Of a DNA stretch of 64,000 bases, positions 47,066-55,372 are shown piece by piece; within the stretch, counting starts at the first letter, position 1; each line of letters begins with the position of its first letter. A program made the position numbers and the translations under genes. The notes under the pieces were generated by a model. It saw only the letters and a list, made by a program, of their open reading frames with translations, ran no database searches and had not been told where the DNA came from. The DNA comes from an uncultured Alphaproteobacteria bacterium. GTDB taxonomy: Bacteria; Pseudomonadota; Alphaproteobacteria; RF32; CAG-239. The stretch lies in NCBI GenBank assembly GCA_944393685.1, contig CALYAW010000001.1, forward strand, positions 100,023 to 164,022, in the 5' to 3' direction.

Positions 47066-49314
47066 TGAATAAGAAACTTCTCTGTATATTATTCGGGGCG
47101 CCGCTCATTAGCATCAATATAGCTAAAGCCGATGAAAGCATAGTAACACCGGACACGCGCAAAACTATTGCAGCAACCACTGAGAACAAAAAAATCAAAT
47201 GGTCGCCCAAAGTCAATATGACAAACGTTCTCTCCCCGCAAAAAGCCAAACCGACTTCCCAAAAGGATGAACAAGAAATCTTTTTTGCCGCAGATGAAGT
47301 AGAAAACAATCAAGAACAAAGTCTTATCACGGCTTCCGGCAAAGTAGAAATTATTCGAGGCAATTTAACCTTATACGCAGACAAAGTCATCTACAATCAA
47401 AAAGAAGATACCGTTACGGCCGTTGGAAATGTGGTTTTGGTAGAAAAAGACGGATCAGTCATATTTGCTGATTACACAGAACTCAACAATCACATGACAC
47501 AAGGAGAAATGAAAAACATAAAAGTCATCATGGCAGATCAAAGTCGAATGGCGGCCCAATCATTTGCAGGCAAAGAAAATGACAAGAAAGTCCTTCGAAA
47601 CGCAGTTTACACGCCGTGTGATGTATGCCGTTCATCAGATCCCTTATGGCAAATAAAAGCAACAAAAGTTATTCATGATGCAGAAAACAAAAACATCAAC
47701 TACCAAAATGCTTTTGTAGAAATAAAAGGAACTCCTGTTTTTTACACTCCTTATTTATCACATCCCGACCCAACGGTCAAAAGACGTTCAGGTTTTCTGT
47801 TTCCGCGCGTAATGTCTAATTCGTATTTAGGAGGAGCTGTTCAGGGACAATATTTTTGGAGCATTGATGATCAGCAAGACATGCTGTTTAATCCTATTTT
47901 TACAACCGATAAAGGAGTTGTATACAGCGGTGCGTTCAATAAATATCTCTACAATGGCAACATGTCCATTTCTGGATCCTATCTAAAAGATGAAGATAAC
48001 AACAAAAATCGCGGTAATATTTTTGCATATGGCAGGTATGAAATTAATGATTATTGGGTTGCAGATACGGATATTAACTATGCATCAGACAACAGTTACC
48101 TGAAAGACTTAAACCTTCCCAAAGATGATGACACATGGTTAACGTCGCGAGCTCGTTTACAAGGCTTTGATAACCGCAACTATGCGTCTCTTGAAGCCTA
48201 TTATTACAAGATTCTAAGTTATGACTTACGTTATGCCAATCGACCGATGGTTTTGCCACTATTCAACTACGAGAACTATGGAAATCCGGATCGTTATGGA
48301 GCTTACGCAAAAACCAATATCAGCTTTGCATCGGTTACACATGAAGAAGACAATTCCAGCCATAGAGCGACAATGATCAACTCGTGGAACCTTCCCTACA
48401 CCAGTCCTTTCGGGGAAAAATACAAACTTGTTGCCTCATTAAAATCAGACTTTTACTATGTAGATAATTATGTTTATGAAGACAACAAACCTTTTACGGG
48501 AACAGCGGCTCGAATTTTTCCGCAAGTTGGCTTGGAATGGCGTTTGCCGTTTATTCGAGCCACAGAAGATTCTCGCCAAATTATTGAGCCTATTGTTGTT
48601 GCCGCTTTTGCTCCAAACCAAAGCAACAAACCTGAAAAAATTCCCAATGAAGACAGCCAAGATGTAGAACTAAACGATACCAATATTTTAAACCTCGATC
48701 GTTATTCTGGCTATGACCGTAATGACACCGGTAGCCGCATAAGCTACGGCTTGAATTGGAGTTCTTATGGAAACATTTTAGGTCGCACATCCGTTCTTTT
48801 GGCACAAAGCTACGAATTCAGCAAAGATGAAAGTTTTGCGGCAGCGGACGATCAACAAGGCTCTTTTACCGATTACGTTGGTCGCATATATGCCTCTCCT
48901 AATGAATATTTTGACCTAAATTATCGTTTCAAATTAAACAAAGATGATTACAGTGTAACCTACAGCGAGCTATCTTCCGGAATGGGCCCTCGAATTCTCC
49001 GTTTATATTTGTCCTACATATACTTTCAGGCTAATGAAACATCTTCTGTTAAAAACGAAGAAAGAAAAGAGCTTTACACGGGAATAAGAAGCCAACTAAC
49101 CAAGAATTGGTCTTTAAGTGTATACAATCGCCAAGATTTGGCTCAAAACGGAGGAGCTCTTGAATATGGAGGCTTCTTGACATATGAAGATGAATGTACC
49201 AGATTAATATTTAACATAGAAAAGGATAATTCAAACGATCCCAACTATGAAGGAGACTTTGAATTTGGCTTCACTTTCTTCCTCAAAACACTTGGCGGAA
49301 CAGGAACCAAGTAA
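47065..49314 (+). CDS. lptD: LPS-assembly protein LptD (OstA/Imp)
   Basis: The outer-membrane barrel that inserts LPS. The 749-residue protein has a signal peptide (cleavage after AKA near residue 22), an OstA/LptA-like beta-jellyroll (about 75-180: ADEVENNQEQSLITASGKVE, LYADKVIYNQKEDTVTAVG), then a 26-strand-type barrel rich in aromatic strands. YTPCDVC (near residue 190) and DECTRLIF close to the end can supply the disulfide-forming cysteines. FYTPYLSHPDPTVKRRSGFL is an LptD hallmark. Confidence 0.95.
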   Translation: MNKKLLCILFGAPLISINIAKADESIVTPDTRKTIAATTENKKIKWSPKVNMTNVLSPQKAKPTSQKDEQEIFFAADEVENNQEQSLITASGKVEIIRGNLTLYADKVIYNQKEDTVTAVGNVVLVEKDGSVIFADYTELNNHMTQGEMKNIKVIMADQSRMAAQSFAGKENDKKVLRNAVYTPCDVCRSSDPLWQIKATKVIHDAENKNINYQNAFVEIKGTPVFYTPYLSHPDPTVKRRSGFLFPRVMSNSYLGGAVQGQYFWSIDDQQDMLFNPIFTTDKGVVYSGAFNKYLYNGNMSISGSYLKDEDNNKNRGNIFAYGRYEINDYWVADTDINYASDNSYLKDLNLPKDDDTWLTSRARLQGFDNRNYASLEAYYYKILSYDLRYANRPMVLPLFNYENYGNPDRYGAYAKTNISFASVTHEEDNSSHRATMINSWNLPYTSPFGEKYKLVASLKSDFYYVDNYVYEDNKPFTGTAARIFPQVGLEWRLPFIRATEDSRQIIEPIVVAAFAPNQSNKPEKIPNEDSQDVELNDTNILNLDRYSGYDRNDTGSRISYGLNWSSYGNILGRTSVLLAQSYEFSKDESFAAADDQQGSFTDYVGRIYASPNEYFDLNYRFKLNKDDYSVTYSELSSGMGPRILRLYLSYIYFQANETSSVKNEERKELYTGIRSQLTKNWSLSVYNRQDLAQNGGALEYGGFLTYEDECTRLIFNIEKDNSNDPNYEGDFEFGFTFFLKTLGGTGTK

Positions 49315-49335
49315 CAATAAAAGGATTTTATAACC

Positions 49336-50250
49336 ATGAAAAAAGTTTTCACATTACTCGGACTACTCATTTTTTTTAGTTTCCCGGTATCTGCTGCATC
49401 TTTCAAAATTGTAGCTTTGGTCAATGGAGAAATAATATCTTCGGAAGATTTTCAAAATCGTGTAAACTCTTTTGTCATGAACACGCAAATCCCGCTTACT
49501 CCTCAAACCCGCGGCATGATAATGCAAAAAGTTCTCAACGCCGCCATTGACGAAAAGCTCAAAATTCAAGAAGCCGCCAAGAATGGGATATCTATAACCG
49601 AAGACGAGATAGAAGCTCAAATCGGCATCCTTGAAAAGAGAAACAAACTACCCAAAGGACAATTAACCAAAGCTCTAAAAGAAGCAGACATCAATCCCCA
49701 GACACTTCATGAGCAAATAAAATCTGACCTAGCATGGCTAAGACTCATTCGAAAAAAATACTATCAAGAAGGTTCTCTGACACAAAAAGAAATTAATTTT
49801 GCCCTGCAAGAGGCCCAAAAAGACTTAAACACACCAAAATTTTTAGTTTCTGAAATATACATCAAAAAAGAACACGCCAAGAATCTCTCCGATTTAGTAT
49901 ATAATCTACGCAACGATGATCGTTTTGGTATTTATGCCATGCAATTTTCGGATAGCCCGAGTGCGGCCAATGGCGGAAATCTTGGCTGGGTTAACACCGG
50001 AAAACTGCCATCTGCTTTGGAATCAAGGCTCAACAAGATGATGGCAGGAGATATTTCCGACCCAATTCAAGTAGGAGACGGATATTACATTCTTAAACTC
50101 AATCAAAAATTTGATCCCCAAACCGACAAACAGCCATCTCCCTCGTCTCAAGAAATAAAGACCATGCTCGAGAACCAAAAGATGGAAACTCTTAGCAAAA
50201 AATTACTTCAAGACTTACGCCAAAAAGCAGTAATTGAAATCCGGAGTTAG
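49336..50250 (+). CDS. surA: Periplasmic peptidyl-prolyl isomerase/chaperone SurA-like
   Basis: A 304-residue exported chaperone for outer-membrane proteins. Signal peptide ends at SAA near residue 21; the SurA_N helical domain follows (IVALVNGEIISSEDFQNRV, then VLNAAIDEKLKIQEA), then one parvulin domain (residues about 165-270; FAMQFSDSP-like segment, GGNLGWVNTGKLP, DPIQVGDGYYILKL). Only one PPIase domain is present, typical of alphaproteobacterial SurA. It lies between lptD and rsmA; AAGGA precedes the ATG. Confidence 0.88.
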   Translation: MKKVFTLLGLLIFFSFPVSAASFKIVALVNGEIISSEDFQNRVNSFVMNTQIPLTPQTRGMIMQKVLNAAIDEKLKIQEAAKNGISITEDEIEAQIGILEKRNKLPKGQLTKALKEADINPQTLHEQIKSDLAWLRLIRKKYYQEGSLTQKEINFALQEAQKDLNTPKFLVSEIYIKKEHAKNLSDLVYNLRNDDRFGIYAMQFSDSPSAANGGNLGWVNTGKLPSALESRLNKMMAGDISDPIQVGDGYYILKLNQKFDPQTDKQPSPSSQEIKTMLENQKMETLSKKLLQDLRQKAVIEIRS

Positions 50251-50251
50251 A

Positions 50252-51103
50252 ATGACAAGCCTTGCAAACATAATATCATCTTTGCCGTCCTTGCGGCTAA
50301 CGGTTGATGCTCATGGTTTATTAGCCAAAAAAGCTCTCGGACAGAATTTTTTGCTCGATTCCAACATTACCGACAAAATCATTCGTTTGTCGCTGGAAGC
50401 ACAAAATAAAATTTCTTTTTCCGACAATCATGTCTATGAAATCGGTCCCGGTCCTGGAGGTTTAACACGCTCCATACTCAAATCTGAGCCCAAACAATTG
50501 AGTGTCATTGAGATGGATGATCGTTGCATCAAAATTATGGAAGAAATCAAAACTAAAACCGGTTCTGTTCTAAATATCATTAACGGAGACGCTCTTAAAT
50601 TTGACTTTTTGAGCACTACAGGTGCGCCAAAGCAAATCATCTCCAACCTTCCATATAATATCTCCGTTCCACTGCTTACCGGCTGGCTCAAAAATATCAA
50701 ACATTTTCAAGCATTGACACTGATGTTCCAGAAAGAAGTTGCCGATCGTATCATGGCTCCGCTCAGAACCAAAGACTATGGTCGCATTTCAGTCCTGGCA
50801 CAATTACAATGCAAAATTACTCGTTTACTTGATTTAAATCCGGAGTGTTTTGTTCCCGCACCCAAAATTTGGTCAAGTGTTCTGCTTTTTGAACCTCTAA
50901 GCAAGCCTTTATCATCAACACAAATCCAAAAACTTGAAACTCTAACGGCTCAAGCCTTTGCACAACGCCGCAAAATGATTCGTCAAAGTCTCAAAAAGAT
51001 TCCCAATCTTGAGGAAAAATGCGCGACCGCAGGCATTTCACAAACAGCCCGTCCTGAAGAGATTTCACCATTACAATTCTTTGCTTTATCTAAGCTCATC
51101 TAA
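50252..51103 (+). CDS. rsmA: 16S rRNA dimethyladenosine transferase RsmA (KsgA)
   Basis: Dimethylates the two adenines near the 3' end of 16S rRNA. I choose ATG 50252, one base after the surA stop and preceded by CCGGAG, giving 283 residues. Motifs: AKKALGQNFLLDSNITDKI, EIGPGPGGLTRSIL (SAM motif I), NGDALKFDF, and SNLPYNISVPLL, the NLPY catalytic motif. Ends normally after the helical domain. The pdxA gene usual between surA and rsmA is missing. Confidence 0.95.
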   Translation: MTSLANIISSLPSLRLTVDAHGLLAKKALGQNFLLDSNITDKIIRLSLEAQNKISFSDNHVYEIGPGPGGLTRSILKSEPKQLSVIEMDDRCIKIMEEIKTKTGSVLNIINGDALKFDFLSTTGAPKQIISNLPYNISVPLLTGWLKNIKHFQALTLMFQKEVADRIMAPLRTKDYGRISVLAQLQCKITRLLDLNPECFVPAPKIWSSVLLFEPLSKPLSSTQIQKLETLTAQAFAQRRKMIRQSLKKIPNLEEKCATAGISQTARPEEISPLQFFALSKLI

Positions 51104-51131
51104 TTTTTTGACAAAATACACAAAAAACATC

Positions 51132-51160
51132 TTGATTTTTGTCTGTAAAAATGATATTTT
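51132..51160 (+). promoter_or_regulatory. Candidate promoter for the duplicated-domain gene
   Basis: TTGATT, a 17-base spacer and TATTTT stand about 100 bases before the ATG at 51262, implying a long untranslated leader. The leader is AT-rich and lacks a strong ribosome binding site directly before the ATG. Confidence 0.4.
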
Positions 51161-51261
51161 CTCAGTATTCGATTAAATACAACTTAAACATTATTATTCA
51201 CTAACCGACTATATGGTTTGAAAGATAACACTTTCCACCATAGGTCACAAAACCCAAGAAT

Positions 51262-51789
51262 ATGGAAAAGACAAAAATCACCAGCAAAAAAGCAGCTCAA
51301 GCTGCCTTCGAGAACGAATTTGCCACTTTGGCATGTGCACTGAACCCATCCAGCCAGTTCTACGACGGATTTCAATTCGTCCGCCAGAGAATCCAGCTGA
51401 AAGGAGGGGATCCTTTTTTGGCTTACATCGCTCATGACAACAAAATGGAAAACACATTCGTTGTTCCGACAGACCCTGAAAAAAACGGGGTCCCAAGTAT
51501 TGAGGACTTCAAGGATGTCCATGTTATCAAGACAGTGAATACACCGGAAGAGGCAAAAGAAGCATTCATCGCCGAGTTTGGATCTCTGGCCCGAGCGCTA
51601 AACCCTGCCAGCCAGGCATATATGGGATTCCGCTTCCGCCAAAAGACAATTGAACTCGACGGAAATGAGTTTAAAGCGTTCATCGCAAACTCGGAAGACA
51701 AAAAAACAACGTTTGTCGTTCCGGTAGACGGCACTGTTCCATCTATCCAAGACTACGCAGCAGTCAAGCTGGTTGTAAGAAAAAAATGA
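51262..51789 (+). CDS. Unrecognised protein with two tandem copies of one ~75-residue domain
   Basis: A 175-residue protein with no signal peptide or membrane segment. The two halves align: residues about 10-88 (AAFENEFATLACALNPSSQF, IQLKGGDPFLAYIAHD, TFVVPTD, VPSIEDF) and about 93-170 (EAFIAEFGSLARALNPASQA, IELDGNEFKAFIANSED, TFVVPVD, VPSIQDY). So a small domain with a helix, the ALNPxSQ motif and a strand-rich tail is duplicated. By hand count the gene is about 48 percent GC against roughly 30-40 percent nearby, a sign of transfer or special codon pressure. It has its own promoter and a strong terminator, and no clear ribosome binding site. No family recognised. Confidence 0.75.
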   Translation: MEKTKITSKKAAQAAFENEFATLACALNPSSQFYDGFQFVRQRIQLKGGDPFLAYIAHDNKMENTFVVPTDPEKNGVPSIEDFKDVHVIKTVNTPEEAKEAFIAEFGSLARALNPASQAYMGFRFRQKTIELDGNEFKAFIANSEDKKTTFVVPVDGTVPSIQDYAAVKLVVRKK

Positions 51790-51820
51790 GTCCGAAGCAG
51801 ACTTAACCGCAAATCGCTTC

Positions 51821-51861
51821 AGAGAGCCCACCCCGTCACAGACGGCAGGCTCTCTTTTTTT
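51821..51861 (+). terminator. Strong intrinsic terminator after the duplicated-domain gene
   Basis: AGAGAGCC and GGCTCTCT pair, enclosing an inner CCGTC/GACGG stem with a 3-base loop; a run of seven T residues follows. It is one of the most stable terminators in the window and isolates this gene from dedA. Confidence 0.9.
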
Positions 51862-51931
51862 ATTTAAAAATTAAATAAATTTTTATGTTTGTTTTTTATA
51901 GTCTCTCTGTCGTATTTCAGAGGAGTTTTAA

Positions 51932-52549
51932 ATGCCTGTTCTTAAAAACATTTTCAATACCTTTCACAATCTGGTTCACGCAACTTACAATTGGATGCTA
52001 AAACTTTCGGCCTCACCCAAAGCAATGCTCTTTTTGTTTATAGTTGCATTCGCCGAAAGTTCATTTTTCCCGATTCCTCCGGACATTATGATTATCCCTA
52101 TGGTTCTTGCAACCCCAAATAAAGCCTGGCGTATTGCAATGCTGGCAACTTTTGCCAGTGTTGCAGGGGGCTGTCTTGGATACGGAATCGGCGTGTTTTT
52201 ATTTGACCAAATAGCCAAGCCTCTCCTTTCCTTCTACGGCTATCTACACCAGTTTGATGTTTTCAAAGACTATTACCATGAATGGGGAGCATGGATTGTG
52301 TTTGGAGCAGGAATCACACCATTTCCGTATAAAGTCATAACCATCGCAAGCGGTGTGGTCGGACTAAATTTGGCCACATTCACCATAGCTTCAATCATAG
52401 CCAGAGGCATGAGATTTTACCTAATTGCCTGGCTTCTCAAAAGATGGGGAGCTCCAATGAAAGACTTTATTGAGAAGCATCTCGGAATACTTTCAATTTT
52501 ATTTTTGGTGCTTCTGATTGGTGGTTTTGCCATAATAAAATATTTATAA
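51932..52549 (+). CDS. DedA/YqaA-family membrane protein
   Basis: A 205-residue protein with about five hydrophobic segments. FAESSFFPIPPDIMIIPMVLA is the DedA family signature, followed by VAGGCLGYGIGVFLFD and TPFPYKVITIASGVVGLN. DedA-like proteins flip lipid carriers or support membrane homeostasis; YqaA is a poorly studied branch. GAGGAG lies before the ATG. It converges on nth with a 6-base overlap. Confidence 0.85.
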   Translation: MPVLKNIFNTFHNLVHATYNWMLKLSASPKAMLFLFIVAFAESSFFPIPPDIMIIPMVLATPNKAWRIAMLATFASVAGGCLGYGIGVFLFDQIAKPLLSFYGYLHQFDVFKDYYHEWGAWIVFGAGITPFPYKVITIASGVVGLNLATFTIASIIARGMRFYLIAWLLKRWGAPMKDFIEKHLGILSILFLVLLIGGFAIIKYL

Positions 52550-53179
52550 GAGCTTATCTTTGCTCTTACAAAAATCAGCAATCGGACAATTTTTACAATC
52601 TGGCTTTTGAGCTTTGCAAATATATCTCCCAAACAACACCAACCAATGATTAAAGTGGCGTTTATACTCATCGGGAAGAATTTTCTCCATTTCTGCTTCC
52701 ACCGCCAACGGTGTGTGTCCATCGCACATTTCAAGCCTTTCCGTCACTCTCAACACATGTGTATCCACCGCAATTGTCGGCTCATTCCACCACACATTAA
52801 GCAAAACATTGGCTGTTTTGCGCCCAACTCCGGGCAAAGCTTCCAAAGACAGACGCTCATGAGGCACTTCTCCGTTATATTTTTCAACCAATATCTGGCT
52901 CATAGCCATAATGTTTTTTGCCTTATTATTAAATAAGCCAATAGTTTTTATATAGCCTTTTAGTCCCTCCAAACCAAGATCAAGCATTTTTTGAGGAGTG
53001 TCGGCAATTTTAAACAGTTCTTTTGTTGCTTTGTTAACTCCTTTATCCGTACTTTGCGCAGACAAAACAATTGCCGTTAACAAAGTAAAAGCATTCGTAT
53101 ATTCAAGCTCTGTCGGAGGATTAGGATCCAGAGCTTTAAAAACGTCCAAAATTTTTAATATTTCTTTAGGATTTCGCAT
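52544..53179 (-). CDS. nth: Endonuclease III
   Basis: DNA glycosylase/AP lyase for oxidised pyrimidines. The 211-residue protein has the HhH motif LPGVGRKTANV with catalytic Lys121, catalytic Asp139 in VDTHVLRV, and the C-terminal [4Fe-4S] ligands C188-x6-C195-x2-C198-x5-C204. Length is normal. It starts at the last base of tsaD and is cotranscribed with it. Confidence 0.97.
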   Translation of the reverse strand: MRNPKEILKILDVFKALDPNPPTELEYTNAFTLLTAIVLSAQSTDKGVNKATKELFKIADTPQKMLDLGLEGLKGYIKTIGLFNNKAKNIMAMSQILVEKYNGEVPHERLSLEALPGVGRKTANVLLNVWWNEPTIAVDTHVLRVTERLEMCDGHTPLAVEAEMEKILPDEYKRHFNHWLVLFGRYICKAQKPDCKNCPIADFCKSKDKLL

Positions 53180-54255
53180 TATGCCTTGACACCCCCGGCA
53201 CCGGCAGCTTTAGGAGCCTTTTCATCCAACGGCCACCGCGGTCGAGGCTTAAAGTCCAAATCATTATACATTCCTTTAAGAGCCCGTTCCATGCCAGCCC
53301 AAGCAATCATTACACCGTTATCAGTACAAAATCTTATAGGCGGAGCAGAAAAACTCAATCCTTCCGTATCTGCCAGCTGCTTTAATTTTTCGCGCAAATA
53401 AGTATTAGAAGCCACTCCGCCGGAAACAACCAAATCCTTCCCTTCAGGACATCTTATCCTGAATTCAAAAATAGCCTTTTTCAATTTATAAATAAGATGA
53501 TCCGTCGCTGCTTTTTGAAAACTCGCACAAATATCGGCGGTATCTTTCTGGCTCAAGATTGCATGATCAATATTTCCGTCAACGGTATAAGATTCAATAA
53601 TTTTGCGAACGGCTGTTTTAAGGCCCGAGAAAGAAAGATTACAATCAAAAGAATTTAACAGTGGCCGTGGAAGCACAAATCTATTTTCATCTCCTATATC
53701 AGCCAATTTTTCAATCATTGGTCCTCCCGGATACCCAAGCCGAAGCATTTTGGCCACTTTATCAAAAGCCTCTCCGGCAGCATCGTCAATAGTTGTTCCC
53801 AGACGTACAAATTCTCCCACACCTTTTACAATCAAAATCTGACAATGACCACCGGAAACCAATAACAACAAATAAGGGTAGCTCACATCAGAAGTCAATC
53901 TGGCTGCCAAAGCGTGTCCTTCCAGATGATTAACGGCAATAAACGGCTTATTCAGTGCCAAACTCAAAGATTTTGCAGCCATAACCCCAATAACCACCCC
54001 TCCGATAAGCCCCGGTCCGGCAGCAGCTGCTACGGCATCAATATCTTTTGGAGCAACACCCGCTTTTTTAAAAGTTTCTTCCAAAATATCTTCAATGTGA
54101 TCCAAATGAGCGCGTGCGGCAATTTCAGGAACAACCCCGCCATACGTTTTATGTTCAAGTTGCGTCAACACGCACTCACCCAATATTTCTCTTTTATCGT
54201 TAACAATAGCGGCTGCGGTCTCATCACAGCTGCTTTCAATGCCTAAAACAATCAT
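53179..54255 (-). CDS. tsaD: tRNA N6-threonylcarbamoyltransferase TsaD
   Basis: Transfers threonylcarbamoyl to A37 of ANN-decoding tRNAs. The 358-residue protein begins MIVLGIESSCDETAAAIV, has the metal ligands in NHLEGHALA (about residues 110-118), LLVSGGHCQIL, GEAFDKVAKMLRLGYPGGP and the C-terminal CTDNGVMIAWAG. Normal length. It heads tsaD-nth; divergent from the Mic60-like gene. Confidence 0.98.
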   Translation of the reverse strand: MIVLGIESSCDETAAAIVNDKREILGECVLTQLEHKTYGGVVPEIAARAHLDHIEDILEETFKKAGVAPKDIDAVAAAAGPGLIGGVVIGVMAAKSLSLALNKPFIAVNHLEGHALAARLTSDVSYPYLLLLVSGGHCQILIVKGVGEFVRLGTTIDDAAGEAFDKVAKMLRLGYPGGPMIEKLADIGDENRFVLPRPLLNSFDCNLSFSGLKTAVRKIIESYTVDGNIDHAILSQKDTADICASFQKAATDHLIYKLKKAIFEFRIRCPEGKDLVVSGGVASNTYLREKLKQLADTEGLSFSAPPIRFCTDNGVMIAWAGMERALKGMYNDLDFKPRPRWPLDEKAPKAAGAGGVKA

Positions 54256-54308
54256 CTAAAAACCTTTCAACTGCATATGTTATACTTCTTTATTGCAGTT
54301 TTTTGATT

Positions 54309-54339
54309 ATTATATACACTATAAAAAGTTTAATGCCAA
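54309..54339 (-). promoter_or_regulatory. Candidate promoter for tsaD-nth
   Basis: On the minus strand TTGGCA (54339-54334) is followed after 17 bases by TATATA (54316-54311), or after 19 by a perfect TATAAT (54314-54309). This is among the best promoter matches in the window. It lies about 55 bases before the tsaD ATG. Confidence 0.55.
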
Positions 54340-54366
54340 GAATTACTTAATATAAGGAGCTCTAAA

Positions 54367-55371
54367 ATGGCCAAAGCCAAAGAAATAGACGATGCGACAG
54401 AAACACTCAGCCAACAACAACTAACCACACCCAGCTCCGGTCGTTTCAAAAAATATACAATCCGCCTTATTCTATTGGCCTCTCTTTGCGGCGCGAGCTA
54501 TGTCCTTTGGAAAAATCCTCAATTTATTGAACAGCTGCAAAATCAATTCAATCAGCAAGACCAAACAGATCCCTATGCCGAACATTTTCACAATCTTCAA
54601 AACCAAATATCACAACTTCAAAATCAGCTGTACCAAACCAATAACAAAATAGAAAATTTAGGATTTTTAGAACTAAAAGAACATGTCAAAAACCTTGAAA
54701 AGATAAACCTCAACATCATTGATTCCAAAGCAGACGTAAACACCATTCTCGGTGTCATCACCCGCATGGACGCGGCAGAACAAAAAATCAACAATTTAAG
54801 CGAGGTAACCGATTCGAGCGCTTTATTATTAACCGGCATTTTATTGGTAAAAGATGCTGCTGACCGAGGCCAAAAATTTGAATATGAAGCAGAAGTCTTA
54901 AGTCAAATCGCCGCAGATAATCCTCAGGCCTTTCAACAAACTCAAAAGCTTAAAAATTTTGCAGCTTCCGGTATTCCTGCCGACATTGAACTGGCAATAG
55001 AATTTGAACAAGCTCAAACGAATTTTCTTAGCAAAAAAGCCCCCTCTTCCGAGCAAACATGGAAAGAACGCCTCAACAGCAAATTTAACGAAATTGTTCA
55101 GATAAAAAAACTGGATCAAAGCGCACCTCAACCAAGCGTCTATAACGACCTCAAAAACGCAAAAAAATTGATTGAAAATGGGGATATTCTTCGTGCTGCG
55201 GAATTATTGCAAAAGACCAGCGACCCAGAGCTAAAAAACTCAGAAGAAATTCAAAATTGGATTAAAAAGGTAAATAATAGAGAAGAATTTTACCAAACCA
55301 TCTCAGCAATGTCTGCCTATGCTCTTGCCGCTCTAAAAGTTAACAATTTACAAAAAGTTCGCAATCAATAG
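54367..55371 (+). CDS. Mic60/mitofilin-like inner-membrane protein (COG4223 type)
   Basis: A 334-residue protein: short cytoplasmic Thr/Ser-rich start, one membrane segment (residues 31-47), a long Gln/Asn-rich coiled coil (about 70-155), then a helical C-terminal domain with a mitofilin-like pattern (DSSALLLTGILLVKDAADRG, ASGIPADIELAIEFEQA, LIENGDILRAAELLQ). Alphaproteobacterial Mic60 shapes the inner membrane and is usually encoded beside heme genes (hemC, hemD) next to tsaD. Here tsaD is next door but hemC and hemD are absent. The assignment rests on architecture and context, not on strict sequence identity. AAGGAG precedes the ATG. Confidence 0.7.
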   Translation: MAKAKEIDDATETLSQQQLTTPSSGRFKKYTIRLILLASLCGASYVLWKNPQFIEQLQNQFNQQDQTDPYAEHFHNLQNQISQLQNQLYQTNNKIENLGFLELKEHVKNLEKINLNIIDSKADVNTILGVITRMDAAEQKINNLSEVTDSSALLLTGILLVKDAADRGQKFEYEAEVLSQIAADNPQAFQQTQKLKNFAASGIPADIELAIEFEQAQTNFLSKKAPSSEQTWKERLNSKFNEIVQIKKLDQSAPQPSVYNDLKNAKKLIENGDILRAAELLQKTSDPELKNSEEIQNWIKKVNNREEFYQTISAMSAYALAALKVNNLQKVRNQ

Positions 55372-55372
55372 A

